Source: Phenylobacterium sp. (lineage in GTDB: Bacteria > Pseudomonadota > Alphaproteobacteria > Caulobacterales > Caulobacteraceae). Taken from it: a stretch of 64,000 nt of DNA. A model generated the notes under the pieces. The model did no database searches, was not told the DNA's origin, and was given only the letters and a program-made list of their open reading frames with translations. Every line of letters starts with the position of its first letter. Position 1 is the stretch's first letter. The position numbers were made by a program, and so were the translations under genes. Where the stretch lies: the NCBI GenBank assembly GCA_004799545.1, contig SSMU01000005.1, forward strand, positions 372,001 to 436,000, written 5' to 3'. Shown piece after piece: positions 34,285 through 43,914 of this stretch.

Positions 34285-34779
34285 CTACTGCAGCTTGCCG
34301 GCCAGTTGGCCGAGCGCCTGGTCGATCAGCGGATCGGACGTGGCGCCGGCGAGCCGCGACTTCAGCACATCTTCGGCCATCTGCGCGGCGAGGTCGGCGG
34401 CGGCCGACTTCACCTGGGCCGCGGCCTGGGCCTCGGCGGTGGCGATGCGGCGCTCGGCCAGCTGGCCGCGGCGCTGGATCGTCTCGACGAGCTTGGCTTG
34501 GGCCTCGACCTGCAGGCGCTTGGCCTCCTCCTGGGCGTTGGCCAGGATCTCGGCGGCATGCTTCTCGGAGCGGACCCGCTGATCGGAAATCTCTGCCAGC
34601 AACCATTCTGCCTCCTGGCGAAGCGCATTGGCTTCGTCGAGCTGCGACTGCACCTGCTGGGCCTTGGAGTCCAGCATGCCCAGGAGCAGCTTCGGAACTC
34701 CGGTCAGCACCAGCACGATCACGAAGATCAGGAATGCCAGGCCGATCCAGAAGTGGGCATCGGAGAACAATTCGGTCAT
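34285..34779 (-). CDS. atpF: ATP synthase F0 subunit b
   Basis: A 164-residue stator subunit that links the membrane a/c complex to the F1 head. One N-terminal membrane helix (FWIGLAFLIFVIVLVLTGVP) is followed by a long, highly charged helix (about residues 30-140) for the peripheral stalk. It is the last gene of the reverse-strand order atpI-atpB-atpE-b'-atpF, 8 bases after b'. The F1 genes are not in the window, as in other alphaproteobacteria, where the F0 and F1 operons are separate. Confidence 0.94.
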   Translation of the reverse strand: MTELFSDAHFWIGLAFLIFVIVLVLTGVPKLLLGMLDSKAQQVQSQLDEANALRQEAEWLLAEISDQRVRSEKHAAEILANAQEEAKRLQVEAQAKLVETIQRRGQLAERRIATAEAQAAAQVKSAAADLAAQMAEDVLKSRLAGATSDPLIDQALGQLAGKLQ

Positions 34780-34787
34780 CTTCGTCC

Positions 34788-35402
34788 CTATGCGCGGCCC
34801 GCGACGGCGGCGTCCACTTCGCCGGCGCTCGGCGCCTTGCCGGTCAGCTTCTCGACGATCGCGCGGGCGGCGTCGACGGCGATGCCGCGGACGTTGCCCA
34901 TGGCCGCGTCCCGGGCCGCGGCGATCTCCGCCTCGGCCTTGGCCATGGTCTCGCCGATCCTGGCTTCCTCGACGGCCATCGTGGCGGCAATCTCGGCCTG
35001 GGCCTTCGTCCGGGCGTCCGACGCCACCTTCAGAGCCTCGGCGCGCGCCTGCGCGGTCTCCGCAGCCGCAGCCGCGGCCTGTGCGTCGGCCTCGTCCTTC
35101 AGCCGACGGGCCTCGGAGATGTCGCCGCTGATCTTGCTCTCGCGCGCCTCGATCGCCCCGCCGATCCGCGGCACGAAGACGAAGCGCATCAGCGCCAGCA
35201 CCACCCCGAAGATGATCAGGAACCAGACGGCCTGACCGCCCCACTGGGTGGTGTCGAACTGCGGCAGACCCTGGGCCTTCTGCTCGCCGCCGGCATGGGT
35301 CTTCGCCGTCCGCGGGACGCCAGCAGCGCGCGCGACGCCGCGCTCGAGCCGAGCGTCCGTGGCTTCCTCTGTGGAGGTCACGGTGTTGGGCGTTGCCGCC
35401 AT
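34788..35402 (-). CDS. ATP synthase F0 subunit b'
   Basis: A 204-residue second b-type stator subunit, pairing with AtpF as a heterodimer as in other alphaproteobacteria and photosynthetic bacteria. A 60-residue polar N-terminal extension (up to LPQFDTTQWGGQ) precedes the membrane helix AVWFLIIFGVVLALMRFVFVPRI; a long Ala/Glu-rich coiled coil follows. FDTTQW before the helix is the typical b' signature. The start at 35402 lies 5 bases after the atpE stop. Confidence 0.93.
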   Translation of the reverse strand: MAATPNTVTSTEEATDARLERGVARAAGVPRTAKTHAGGEQKAQGLPQFDTTQWGGQAVWFLIIFGVVLALMRFVFVPRIGGAIEARESKISGDISEARRLKDEADAQAAAAAAETAQARAEALKVASDARTKAQAEIAATMAVEEARIGETMAKAEAEIAAARDAAMGNVRGIAVDAARAIVEKLTGKAPSAGEVDAAVAGRA

Positions 35403-35407
35403 GAGGA

Positions 35408-35635
35408 TCAGCCCGTGAACAGGATCATGAAGGCGATGACGAGGGCGAAGATGCCCATGGTCTCGGTGAGGCCCAGGCCGACGAACAGCCACAGGCGCTC
35501 CTGGCCGGCCGCCGACGGGTTGCGGATCGAGGCTTGCAGATAGTTGCCGAACAGGATGCCGAGGCCGATACCGGCGCCGCCCATCCCCAGGGTGGCGAGG
35601 CCCGCGCCGATCAGTTTGGCTGCAGCAGGTTCCAT
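35408..35635 (-). CDS. atpE: ATP synthase F0 subunit c
   Basis: A 75-residue hairpin proteolipid that forms the proton-driven rotor ring. The first helix has the glycine-rich motif GMGGAGIGLGILFG, the polar loop is RNPSAAGQ, and the second helix has the essential carboxylate in GLTETMGIF (Glu). Length and loop fit the family exactly. It is preceded by atpB and followed closely by b' and b. Confidence 0.96.
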   Translation of the reverse strand: MEPAAAKLIGAGLATLGMGGAGIGLGILFGNYLQASIRNPSAAGQERLWLFVGLGLTETMGIFALVIAFMILFTG

Positions 35636-35676
35636 TGAAATCCCTCTTGGAAGTGTCGATTGGTTGATGTGGGTGA

Positions 35677-36495
35677 TCAGTGCCCGTGGCCGAGGTTCAC
35701 GACCTCGTTCAAGTAGACGGTGGCCAGGGCGGCGAAGATGAAGGCCTGCAGAAAGGCGACGAGCAGTTCCAAGCCGGTCAGCAGCACGATCATGGTGAGC
35801 GACGCGGCGGAGCCGAGGAAGCCCAGCGAGGCCAGGCCGCCGTGCATCCCAAGCGCGCCCAGCGAAATCACGAAGCTGGCGAAGATGAACATCACCACGT
35901 GGCCGCCGACGATGTTGCCGAAGAGACGCATCGCTAGGGTGAGCGGACGGACCACGAAAGAGATCAACTCGATGATCGCCATGAAGGGGATCATGACGAC
36001 CGGCAGCCCCGCGGGGACGAACAGCTTGAAGAAACCGAGGCCGTTCTTCACAAACCCGACCCCCAGCACGGCTAGGAAGGTGAGGACCGCGAGCGTCGCG
36101 GTGATCGCCAGTTGGCCGGTGGGCGTGAAGGTCCAGTTCTGGCCGCCGAGCGCGCCCAGCGCCAGCACGATGCCCAGCAAGTTCATTGTCAAGATCATCA
36201 TGAAGATGGTGAAAATGAACGGCACATAGGGCTTGCCGCCTTCGCCGATGATCGGTGTCACGAGGGTGGATTCGATAACCTCGTAGAAGCCCTCGCCGAC
36301 CGCCTGCATTCGGTCGGGCACCAGCCGGCCCTTGGCCGCCAGCGCCAGCACCACCGACAGCAGGGTCGCGGCGATCAGCATCATCAGCACCGAGTTGGTG
36401 ATGGACATGTCGAGCGCGTAGCCGCCGATGGGGATCGGCGGCAGCTCGACGATCTTCCTCACCAGAAACTGATGCAGGGGGTCGATGGCGGCCAT
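35677..36495 (-). CDS. atpB: ATP synthase F0 subunit a
   Basis: A 272-residue inner-membrane subunit that provides the proton half-channels. It has about five to six helices, with the essential Arg in LAMRLFGNIVGGH and the conserved Glu/His partners in ELLVAFLQAFIFAALATVYLNE. The N-terminal DPLHQFLVRKIVEL is typical. It lies 17 bases after atpI and 41 bases before atpE. Confidence 0.96.
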   Translation of the reverse strand: MAAIDPLHQFLVRKIVELPPIPIGGYALDMSITNSVLMMLIAATLLSVVLALAAKGRLVPDRMQAVGEGFYEVIESTLVTPIIGEGGKPYVPFIFTIFMMILTMNLLGIVLALGALGGQNWTFTPTGQLAITATLAVLTFLAVLGVGFVKNGLGFFKLFVPAGLPVVMIPFMAIIELISFVVRPLTLAMRLFGNIVGGHVVMFIFASFVISLGALGMHGGLASLGFLGSAASLTMIVLLTGLELLVAFLQAFIFAALATVYLNEVVNLGHGH

Positions 36496-36512
36496 TCTCT
36501 GCTCTTAAGCCC

Positions 36513-36854
36513 TCACTCGTCCTCGTCGTCGAAAGGGACCGACGACGCCGGGTGCTCCCTCGCTACCTCATCGCTCATCCGCGCAGCCTGGCGGACGACC
36601 GTAATCGTCGAGGCCGCGACGCCGATCAGCGTCCCGCCGACCAAGCCCCACGGCCCTGTGCCCAGGAAGCGGTCGAAGAGCCAGCCGAAGCCGACACCCA
36701 TCAACACGCCGCCGATCAAGCTCGCCACGAAGCGGTAGCCGGCGCTGATGCGAGACGCATCCGCCGACCCCGGAAGGCGGCTTGCGTGCGCCGCCTCGAC
36801 GGTCTTCAGACGACGCTCCAGTTCCTCTTCCTGCGATCGCTTGACTGGCGGCAT
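36513..36854 (-). CDS. atpI: AtpI-like ATP synthase accessory protein
   Basis: A 113-residue membrane protein starting at MPPVKRSQEEELERRL. Two hydrophobic helices (YRFVASLIGGVLMGVGFGWLFDRFL and WGLVGGTLIGVAASTITVV) match the AtpI/AtpQ layout, and it heads the F0 operon as in relatives. It is thought to help c-ring assembly or Mg2+ supply. I begin at ATG 36854 because the upstream in-frame codons are not conserved-looking. The preceding 155-base space to smc should hold the operon promoter. Confidence 0.85.
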   Translation of the reverse strand: MPPVKRSQEEELERRLKTVEAAHASRLPGSADASRISAGYRFVASLIGGVLMGVGFGWLFDRFLGTGPWGLVGGTLIGVAASTITVVRQAARMSDEVAREHPASSVPFDDEDE

Positions 36855-37009
36855 GAAAGAAGACTCTGAAGGGTCCGCGGTCCCAGGGGACCCGGCTTGA
36901 TTGGCGCGGAACCTATAGAGGCGAGTGCAGTGCGTCAAGGCCGGGAATAGCCGCCTTAACCGGCTGTTTTCTCACAATTATTATGAGCCCTGAGCCGAAT
37001 TGCCACGGC

Positions 37010-40000
37010 TCACTGGGCCGCCATCGCCTCGGCCTGGGTGAGGTCCACCGAGACCAGCTGGGAGACCCCGCGCTCGGCCATGGTCACCCCGAACAGCCGG
37101 TCCATGCGCGCCATGGTCACCGGGTTGTGGGTGATCACCACGAACCGGGTCTCGGTGCGGCGGCGCATCTCGTCGAGCATGTTGCAGAACCGGTCGACGT
37201 TGGCGTCGTCCAGCGGCGCGTCCACCTCGTCCAGCACGCAGATCGGCGCCGGCTGGGCCAGGAACACCGCGAAGATCAGCGCCATTGCGGTGAGCGCCTG
37301 CTCGCCGCCCGACATCAGGCTCATGGTCGACAGCCGCTTGCCGGGCGGGCAGGCGTAGATTTCCAGGCCGGCCTCCAGCGGATCGTCCGATTCGACCAGC
37401 CGCAGCTCCGCCTGGCCGCCCTGGAACAGGGCCTCGAACAGCGCCTTGAAGTGGGCGTTGATGCCCTCGAAGGCGGCCAGCAGCCGCTCGCGGCCTTCGC
37501 TGTTCAACTCGTCGATGCCGCGCCGCAGCGCCGCGATGGCGCCGGTCAGGTCGGCGCGCTCGGCCTGCATGCCGCTGAGCCGCTGGGCGTATTCCTCAGC
37601 CTCCTCGTCGGCCCGCAGGTTGACCGCCCCGATCGCCTCGCGCTGGCGCTCCAGGTTGTAGAGGTGGGTCTCGATCCCCTCGGCGTCCTTGGGGATGGCG
37701 ATGGCCTCGTCGGCCAGCTTCTGGGCCAGCTCCGCCGGCTCCATCCGCGCGGTCTCGCGGATCTGTTCGGTGACCTCGGCGAAGCGGGTCTGGGCGGCCT
37801 CGGCGTGGGCGGTCAGGCTGGCGCGGGCCTCGCGGGCGTCGGCGGCGGCGGCTTCAGTGGCTCGCAGGGTGCGGTCGGCCTCGGTGCGTTCGGCCTCGGC
37901 GGCGGCCAGGGCGTCGGAGGTCTTGGCCCGGCGGGCCTCGGCCGCGCCCAGCTCGTCCAGCAGGGTCTCGCGGCGGGTCTCCAGCGTGCCGGGCGCGGCG
38001 CGGGCGGTCACCAGCTCGGCCTCGGCCTTGGTCGTGGCCTCGGCCAGGGTCGCGATCCGCTTGGCGGCGGCGCCGGCGCGGCGGGCCCAGTCGTCGCGCT
38101 CGCGGGTCAGCTGCTCCAGCCGCCGGGCGCGGCCGCCGCGCTCGCGGACCTCCAGCTCCAGGGCGGCGCGGGCGGCGGACGCGGCCTCGCGGGCCGGACC
38201 GGCGGCGGCGCGGGCGGCGGCCAGCCCCGCGGCCAGATCGTTGTCGCCCTGCGGCTGGGCGGCTTCGACAGCCACGGCGAGCGCCGCCTCGTGCTCGGCC
38301 AGCTCGGCCTCGAAGCGGCGGATCAGTTCGTCGAGCGAAGCGCTCTGGGCTTCGCGGCGGGCGGCCTCGCGGTCGAAGCGCTCCAGGGCGGTGCGGGCGG
38401 CGGCGGCGGTCTGCTCGGCGATCGGCGGCTCGCGGCGGGCGACGCGCACGGCCTCCTCGGCGGCCCGCAGCCGATCGGCGGCGTCCTTCAGGGTCGCGCG
38501 CGCCGCGTCGGCCCTCGGCTGCAGCTTCTCGATCTCGGCCTCGACCTCGGCCAGCCGGGTCTTCTGCTCCAGCCGCGCTGCGGCGGGCTTCGGCGCCTCA
38601 GCCGTGGCCGTGAAGCCGTCCCAGCGCCAGAGGTCGCCGTCCTTGGAGACCAGCCGCGCGCCCGGCGGCAGGCTGGCCTGCAGGGCATCGCCCTGGGCGC
38701 GGTCGACGAGGCCGGTATAGGCCAGCCGCGCGGCCAGCGCCGGCGGCGCCTTGACCACCTCGGCCAGCGGCCGGACGCCCGCGGGCCAGGCCGGCGCTGC
38801 GGCGTCGCGGCCGCCCCAATAGGCCGGCGCCTGGGGGTCCAGCGAGGCGTCGAGGTCGTCGCCCAGGGCGGCGGCCAGGGCCAGCTCATAGCCGCGGTCA
38901 GGTGACACGGAATCCAGGGCGGGCGCGAAGCCGGCGCGGCGGGCCTGGGCGACCAGCTGGGCCAGCGCCCGGGCCTCGGCGGTCAGCCGGCCGAGCTGTT
39001 CGTCGGACTTGCGCCCGGCCTCGCGGGCCAGCGCCTCGGCCTCGACCGCCTTGCCCCGCGTCTCCTCCGCCGCGTCCAGCGCGGCGCGGACCGCGGCCAG
39101 GGCCGCCTCGGCGGCCTCCAGCTCGGCCTTCGCCTGGGCGGCCTGCGGACTGGCCGCGACGTTCAGCGCCTGCCGCTCGCCCTTCGCCTGGTCGAGCGCG
39201 CGGCGGGTGCGCGAGGTGCGGGCCTGGGCCTCCTCGACGCGGCTCTCCGCGGCGCGGGCCTGGGCCTCCTGAGCGGCCAGTTCGCCGGCTAGGCGCTCCA
39301 CCTCGGCGTCGGCGGCGGCGCGGGCGGCTTCCGCGGCCTTGGCGGCGGCTTCCAGCTCCGGCTGCCGCTCGGGCGCGCCGGCGATGGCGGCCTCCAGGGC
39401 GGCGAGGTCCTCGGCCAGCCGCGCCAGGGCGGCGTCGGCGTCCTCGACGATGTGCGCCTCGCGGGCGCGGTCGTTGGCCAGGCGTTCGATGTCGGCGTCG
39501 AGCCTGGCGATCTCGGCGGCGTGGGCCTCGTGCTCGCGGTCCAGCCTGTCCTTGTCGATGGCCAGCTTGTGCAGCACCGCCGCGGCGATGGTCTCGGCCT
39601 CGCGCAGCGGCTTGATCGCCTCCTCCGCGCCCGCCGCGCGGGTGGTGGCGGCGGCGGCCTGAAAGGCGGTCTCCTCCACGGCGCGGATCGCCGAGGCGGC
39701 TTCCGCGCCCAGCCGCTCGGCGGCGGCCTCAGCCTCCGCCCAGCGGGCGTAGAGCACGGCCCCCTGCAGGGCGCGGATCTCGGCGGAGAGCTTCTTGTAG
39801 CGTTCGGCCTGGCGGGCTTCACGCTTCAGCCGGCCGAGCGTGGTCTCGAGTTCGCGGGCCACATCATCCAGCCGTGAGAGGTTCACCTCCGCCGCGCGGA
39901 GCCTGAGCTCGGCCTCGTGCCGTCGCGAATGCAGGCCGGAGACGCCGGCCGCCTCCTCCAGGATCAGCCGCCGGTTCTGCGGCTTGGCGGCGATCAGCTC

Positions 40001-40450
40001 GGAGATCTGCCCCTGGCGCACGAGGGCCGGGGAGTTGGAGCCGGTCGAGGCGTCGGCGAACAGCAGCTGCACGTCGCGGGCGCGGACCTCGCGGCCATTG
40101 ATCCGGTAGGTCGAGCCCGCGCCCTTGTCGATCCGCCGGACCACCTCGATCACCGGGTGGTCGTTGAACGCCGCCGGCGCGCCGCGGTCGGCGTTGTCGA
40201 TGGTCAGCGCCACCTCGGCGTGGTTGCGCGACGGCCGGTTCGAGGAGCCGGCGAAGATCACCTCGTCCATGCCGCCGGCCCGCATGGCCTTGGCGGAATT
40301 GGCGCCCATCACCCAACGCAGGGCTTCCAGCAGGTTCGACTTGCCACAGCCGTTCGGGCCCACGACGCCCGTGACGCCGGGCTCGATCCGGAACTCCGTC
40401 GCCTCGACGAAGGACTTGAAGCCGGCGAGCTTGAGGCGCTGGAAGTGCAT
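37010..40450 (-). CDS. smc: Chromosome partition protein SMC
   Basis: A 1146-residue condensin ATPase that organises and helps segregate the chromosome with ScpA/ScpB. The N-terminus [20 protein letters not shown] leads to Walker [10 protein letters not shown] (residues 31-39). Long Ala/Glu/Arg coiled coils flank a hinge at about residues 500-640. The C-terminal part holds the ABC signature [16 protein letters not shown] and Walker [14 protein letters not shown]. The length is as in Caulobacter. The coiled coils are strongly alanine-rich, reflecting GC pressure. It lies 3 bases after the DsbA-like gene at 40454 in gene order and reads away from it on the same strand. Confidence 0.97.
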   Translation of the reverse strand: MHFQRLKLAGFKSFVEATEFRIEPGVTGVVGPNGCGKSNLLEALRWVMGANSAKAMRAGGMDEVIFAGSSNRPSRNHAEVALTIDNADRGAPAAFNDHPVIEVVRRIDKGAGSTYRINGREVRARDVQLLFADASTGSNSPALVRQGQISELIAAKPQNRRLILEEAAGVSGLHSRRHEAELRLRAAEVNLSRLDDVARELETTLGRLKREARQAERYKKLSAEIRALQGAVLYARWAEAEAAAERLGAEAASAIRAVEETAFQAAAATTRAAGAEEAIKPLREAETIAAAVLHKLAIDKDRLDREHEAHAAEIARLDADIERLANDRAREAHIVEDADAALARLAEDLAALEAAIAGAPERQPELEAAAKAAEAARAAADAEVERLAGELAAQEAQARAAESRVEEAQARTSRTRRALDQAKGERQALNVAASPQAAQAKAELEAAEAALAAVRAALDAAEETRGKAVEAEALAREAGRKSDEQLGRLTAEARALAQLVAQARRAGFAPALDSVSPDRGYELALAAALGDDLDASLDPQAPAYWGGRDAAAPAWPAGVRPLAEVVKAPPALAARLAYTGLVDRAQGDALQASLPPGARLVSKDGDLWRWDGFTATAEAPKPAAARLEQKTRLAEVEAEIEKLQPRADAARATLKDAADRLRAAEEAVRVARREPPIAEQTAAAARTALERFDREAARREAQSASLDELIRRFEAELAEHEAALAVAVEAAQPQGDNDLAAGLAAARAAAGPAREAASAARAALELEVRERGGRARRLEQLTRERDDWARRAGAAAKRIATLAEATTKAEAELVTARAAPGTLETRRETLLDELGAAEARRAKTSDALAAAEAERTEADRTLRATEAAAADAREARASLTAHAEAAQTRFAEVTEQIRETARMEPAELAQKLADEAIAIPKDAEGIETHLYNLERQREAIGAVNLRADEEAEEYAQRLSGMQAERADLTGAIAALRRGIDELNSEGRERLLAAFEGINAHFKALFEALFQGGQAELRLVESDDPLEAGLEIYACPPGKRLSTMSLMSGGEQALTAMALIFAVFLAQPAPICVLDEVDAPLDDANVDRFCNMLDEMRRRTETRFVVITHNPVTMARMDRLFGVTMAERGVSQLVSVDLTQAEAMAAQ

Positions 40451-40453
40451 GGC

Positions 40454-41152
40454 CTAGCGCTTCTTCGCCTTCCGCACCGGAGCCTTGGGCGCCGCCGTCT
40501 CCGCGGCCGCGATCGCGGCGTCGAGGTCGCTGAGCGGCGCCGCGCCTTCGATGCGCTTGCCGTTGATGTCGAAGGTGGGCGTGGACTGCACCTTGTCGGT
40601 CTGCACCGAAGCGATCACCCGGGTCTGCTGCGCCGTCGCCGCCGCCTCATCGGTGATGCAGGCCTTGACCTGGTCCTCGGAGAGCCCGTTGGCCTGACCG
40701 ATCTTCACGAACACCTGGTAGATCGGCGTCGTCTGCCACTGCGCCTGGCTGCGGAACACCTGGTCGAGGACGGTGAAATACTTGGCCTTCCCGCCGCAGC
40801 GGGCCAGCAGGAAGCCCGCCGACGCCACGTCCTCCGGCGGCGTGAGGTATTCCTTCAGCGTGTAGAAGACGCGGCCGGTATCCACGTATTTCGCCTTGAA
40901 GGCCGGGAAGACCTCCTCGTTGAAATGGGCGCAGTGCGGGCAGGACGCCGAGGCGTATTCGATCACGTGCACCCGGGCCTTGGGGTTGCCCAGGCTCATG
41001 TCGCCGGTCACGGCATCGGCCGGAACGCCGGGCTTGGCCGCAGCCGCCGGGGCGGCCGCCTTAGGCTTGGCCTTGGCCGCAGCCGCCGGTCCCGCCGCCA
41101 GGACCAGCAAGGCGGCGGCGGCAAGCGCAAGGTTGCGGCGGGAGCGCGCCAT
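40454..41152 (-). CDS. DsbA-family thiol oxidoreductase, periplasmic
   Basis: A 232-residue thioredoxin-fold protein with a signal sequence (LALAAAALLVLAAGPAAAA) and an Ala/Lys/Pro linker. The active site is Cys71-Pro-His-Cys74, the usual DsbA motif, and the cis-Pro loop is STPTF. It should form or isomerise disulfides in the periplasm. GDMSLGNPKARVHVIEYAS is shared with the adjacent paralogue upstream, so the two arose by duplication. The Lys/Arg-rich tail (KAPVRKAKKR) is unusual for a periplasmic protein. Confidence 0.88.
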   Translation of the reverse strand: MARSRRNLALAAAALLVLAAGPAAAAKAKPKAAAPAAAAKPGVPADAVTGDMSLGNPKARVHVIEYASASCPHCAHFNEEVFPAFKAKYVDTGRVFYTLKEYLTPPEDVASAGFLLARCGGKAKYFTVLDQVFRSQAQWQTTPIYQVFVKIGQANGLSEDQVKACITDEAAATAQQTRVIASVQTDKVQSTPTFDINGKRIEGAAPLSDLDAAIAAAETAAPKAPVRKAKKR

Positions 41153-41158
41153 CGAGGG

Positions 41159-41773
41159 CTACTTCGACGCCGCCGCGATGGCCGCGTCGATCTCGGTCAG
41201 GGGATGGTAGCCGGGCTCCAGCCCCTTGCCGTTGATCACGAAGGTGGGCGTGGCGTTCACCCCATCCCCCTTGGCGTGCTGCTCGACCCGGTCGTTCAGC
41301 GCCTTGATGGCCGCCTCGTCCTCGATGCACTTGTTGAACTGGTCGTCGGTCATGCCCACCGACTTGGCGACGTTGGACAGCACCTCGCGTGGGGCCTGGA
41401 AGGCCTGCTGCTGGTCGGCGAAGATGGCGTCGATCACCGGGAAATACTTGTCGGGCCCGGCGCAGCGGGCGATCAGGAAGCCGTTGGCGGCCAGCGCCAC
41501 CTCCGCGCCCTCGCCCACCAGCATCTCGCGGAACACGTAGTGGACCTTGCCGGTGTCGATGTATTTCGCCTTGAACGCCGGATAGACCTCGGCCTGCCAC
41601 TTGGCGCAGACCGGGCAGCCGACCGAGGCGTACTCGACCACCGTCACCTTGGCCTGGGGATTGCCCAGGCTCATGTCGCCCTTCGCCGGGGCCGAGGCGG
41701 CGTCGTGCTTCTGGCAGCCGGCCAGCGCCAGGCTGACGGCGGCGAACACGACCATGAGATGGCGAGCGATCAT
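41159..41773 (-). CDS. DsbA-family lipoprotein thiol oxidoreductase
   Basis: A 204-residue paralogue of the preceding gene product with a lipobox LALAGC (Cys20), so it is probably anchored in the membrane as a lipoprotein. The active site is Cys53-Pro-Val-Cys56, a different dipeptide from the CPHC partner, which would change its redox potential. Similar proteins are called DsbA/BdbD-like or thioredoxin-domain proteins. The gene lies 6 bases before its paralogue and upstream of smc on the same strand. Confidence 0.88.
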   Translation of the reverse strand: MIARHLMVVFAAVSLALAGCQKHDAASAPAKGDMSLGNPQAKVTVVEYASVGCPVCAKWQAEVYPAFKAKYIDTGKVHYVFREMLVGEGAEVALAANGFLIARCAGPDKYFPVIDAIFADQQQAFQAPREVLSNVAKSVGMTDDQFNKCIEDEAAIKALNDRVEQHAKGDGVNATPTFVINGKGLEPGYHPLTEIDAAIAAASK

Positions 41774-41887
41774 CTGCGGCGACCTTCCTCTCGGATCTTA
41801 ACGGGGAGTAAAGCGCGATTCCCGACGCGCCGCCCCATCCGGGCGCTCCGGCGCAAGCCGATGGGACAACAGGCCGCTCAAGTCAAT

Positions 41888-42430
41888 TCAACGGCCGCGT
41901 CGCAGGACCCCCCGGCCGAGCGCCGTGAGCGCGTCCTTCAGCGCCCCGTCCGGCGCGACATCCAGCGCCTTGGCGAGCTTGGCCTCCTCGGCCGCGTCGA
42001 GCGGCTGCGAGCGGCGCGGCGCGGCCCGCACCGCGTCGGACTTGTGGCGCAGCGGCCCTTGCACGACGCGCAGCTTCTGCACCGCCTCGGCCCCCAGGAA
42101 CAGGTTCACCCGCGCCAGGATCTCGTGCGCCTGGTGCTGGATGATGGCGGCGGCGGGACCGGCCACGCGGATCTCCAGCGAGGACGGCGCTCCGGCCCGC
42201 CCCTTGGTCAGCTTCACCGGCTCGGTCCGCCGGGCGATCTCCGGGCCCACGATCTCTCGCCACCTGGCGACCAGCGCCCCGGCCCCCTGCCCGAACTTGG
42301 CGTCCAGCTCGCGCAGCACCGGCGCCAGCGAGCGCCCGGCCGGCGGCGGCGGCCGGCGCTGCGGCCGCGTGCGCTTCTGCGAAAGGATCCGCAGGGCGTC
42401 TTCGGTGGAGGGCAGGCCGCGGCGGGGCAT
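41888..42430 (-). CDS. DUF721 family protein
   Basis: A 180-residue protein with the DUF721 core: SLAPVLRELDAKFGQGAGALVARWREIVGPEIARRTEPVKL and LEIRVAGPAAAIIQHQAHEILARVNLFLGAEAVQKLRVVQGPL. DUF721 resembles the N-terminal region of DciA, the helicase-loading protein of bacteria without DnaC, so a role in helicase loading is plausible but not shown. The start MPRRGLPST is at 42430. It lies before the DsbA-like pair on the same strand. Confidence 0.82.
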   Translation of the reverse strand: MPRRGLPSTEDALRILSQKRTRPQRRPPPPAGRSLAPVLRELDAKFGQGAGALVARWREIVGPEIARRTEPVKLTKGRAGAPSSLEIRVAGPAAAIIQHQAHEILARVNLFLGAEAVQKLRVVQGPLRHKSDAVRAAPRRSQPLDAAEEAKLAKALDVAPDGALKDALTALGRGVLRRGR

Positions 42431-42438
42431 GGCCCACA

Positions 42439-42550
42439 ATACCGTCATCCCACGGTCGCCTGAAAGGCGGTCCGTGGGACCCAAGCTGAATCGACGCAGG
42501 TCGCCCCGTCCTCCGGATCGCGCTCGCGCGCGACCGGAGGATGACGGTAT
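42439..42550. repeat. Nested palindromic repeat upstream of mutY
   Basis: ATACCGTCATCC (42439-42450) and its exact inverse GGATGACGGTAT (42539-42550) bound a region with an inner hairpin CCTCCGG/CCGGAGG (42510-42516, 42534-42540). The unit fills the space between the DUF721 and mutY genes, so both promoters must lie within or beside it. Similar GTCATCC-type palindromes are common between alphaproteobacterial genes. Confidence 0.7.
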
Positions 42551-42559
42551 GGGTGCCGC

Positions 42560-43606
42560 GTGACCCCCGAGCCCCTGCGCACCGCCCTGCTGGCCTGGTA
42601 CGACGCCAACGCCCGCGACCTGCCCTGGCGCGTGCGGCCGGCTGAGCACGCGGCGGGGGTGCGCGCCGATCCTTACCGGGTGTGGCTCTCCGAGGTGATG
42701 CTGCAGCAGACCACCGTGCCGCACGCCACGCCCTATTTCCTGAAGTTCCTGGCGCTCTGGCCGACGGTGAGCGACCTCGCCGCCGCGCCGGACGGCGACG
42801 TCATGGCCGCCTGGGCCGGGCTCGGCTACTACGCCCGCGCCCGCAACCTGCTGGCCTGCGCCCGGGCCGTGGCGAACGGCTGTGGCGGCGTCTTCCCGGA
42901 CACCGAGGCGGCCTTGCGCGCCCTGCCGGGCCTCGGGCCCTACACCGCCGCCGCGGTCGCCGCGATCGCCTTCGACCGCCCGGCCAATGTGGTCGACGGC
43001 AATGTCGAGCGGGTGATGGCCCGGCTGTTCGCGGTCGAGGCGCCCCTGCCCGAGGCTAAGCCGGAGCTGAAGCGCCTGGCAGCCGCCCTGGTCCGCGACC
43101 ACCGCCCCGGCGACTGGGCCCAGGCGCTGATGGACCTGGGCGCCACCGTCTGCCGCCCGAAGGCGCCGCTGTGCGACCGCTGTCCGGTCTCGGTCCACTG
43201 CGCGGCGCTGACGACCGGCGCGCCCGACACCTATCCCCGCCGGACGCCCAAGGCCCTGCGCCCGCACCGCTACGGCGTGGCCTATGTCCTGACCCGCGGC
43301 GACGAGGTGGCCCTGGTCCGCCGGCCGCCGAAGGGCCTCTTGGGCGGCATGCTGGCCCTGCCGACCTCCGACTGGCGGCCCGCCCGCTGGAGCGAACCCG
43401 AAGCCGTCGCCAGCGCGCCCGCCGACGCCGCCTGGCGCTCCGCCGGCGAGGTCGAGCACGGCTTCACCCACTTCACCCTGACCCTGCAGCTGCTCCGCGC
43501 TGAGGGCGAGGCCGCGGACGTGATCTGGACGCGGCGTTCCGGCCTCGACGCGCTTCCCAGCGTCTTCCTGAAAGCGGCGCGGGCGGGCCTGAACGCCCTC
43601 CTCTAG
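42560..43606 (+). CDS. mutY: A/G-specific adenine glycosylase
   Basis: MutY removes adenine mispaired with 8-oxoguanine in base-excision repair. In this 348-residue protein the catalytic Glu45 (SEVMLQQT) and Asp146 (VVDGNVER) flank the helix-hairpin-helix LPGLGPYTAAAV. The 4Fe-4S ligands are Cys198-x6-Cys205-x2-Cys208-x5-Cys214. The C-terminal NUDIX-like domain starts at about residue 225, with FTHFTLTL near the end. The start is GTG at 42560, directly behind a palindromic repeat. Its stop overlaps the convergent HTH gene. Confidence 0.95.
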   Translation: MTPEPLRTALLAWYDANARDLPWRVRPAEHAAGVRADPYRVWLSEVMLQQTTVPHATPYFLKFLALWPTVSDLAAAPDGDVMAAWAGLGYYARARNLLACARAVANGCGGVFPDTEAALRALPGLGPYTAAAVAAIAFDRPANVVDGNVERVMARLFAVEAPLPEAKPELKRLAAALVRDHRPGDWAQALMDLGATVCRPKAPLCDRCPVSVHCAALTTGAPDTYPRRTPKALRPHRYGVAYVLTRGDEVALVRRPPKGLLGGMLALPTSDWRPARWSEPEAVASAPADAAWRSAGEVEHGFTHFTLTLQLLRAEGEAADVIWTRRSGLDALPSVFLKAARAGLNALL

Positions 43607-43914
43607 CCGCGCACCCAGGGCGTCAGCACCTCGTAGAGCGGCGGCGTGGTCGGGGCTTCCCGCGTGGCGGCGATCAGCCGGCGCCGGTCGCGGAGCTGGC
43701 GCACGGCGAGCTGCACGGCGGACTTGGAGAGGCCGGTCTCGAGAGCCATGGTCTGCAGGCTGGCCGAATGCCGCCGCCGGCCGCCGTCGGTGCGCGTCCA
43801 GAGCCAGAGGTAGACCAGGAAGGCCGACGGCTGGTGGTCGTGGCCCACCAAATCCCGCATCAGCACGTCCACGACATAGGGATCGAGCACGATCCCGGGC
43901 TCCGCACGAGTCAT
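43603..43914 (-). CDS. Helix-turn-helix regulatory protein
   Basis: A 103-residue protein whose middle part, SLQTMALETGLSKSAVQLAVRQLRDRRRLI, is a winged helix-turn-helix (GntR/MarR-like). It lacks a ligand domain. The N-terminal DPYVVDVLMRDLVGHDHQPSAFLVYLWLW is a helical dimerisation segment. It starts 85 bases from the divergent VOC gene, so control of that gene is plausible. The gap holds an AT-rich TATAGT at 43924. The start at 43914 gives MTRAEPGIVLD. Confidence 0.75.
   Translation of the reverse strand: MTRAEPGIVLDPYVVDVLMRDLVGHDHQPSAFLVYLWLWTRTDGGRRRHSASLQTMALETGLSKSAVQLAVRQLRDRRRLIAATREAPTTPPLYEVLTPWVRG

Noticed and set aside
36945..36980. Hairpin AGCCG/CGGCT with TGTTTTC as an smc or atp terminator.
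   Set aside because: The T run follows on the plus strand, where no gene ends; on the reverse strand there is no U-tract. Left uncalled.
36983..38905. A 640-codon plus-strand open frame over smc.
   Set aside because: Antisense to the SMC coiled coil; repetitive Gly/Leu/Arg-rich translation with no motif.
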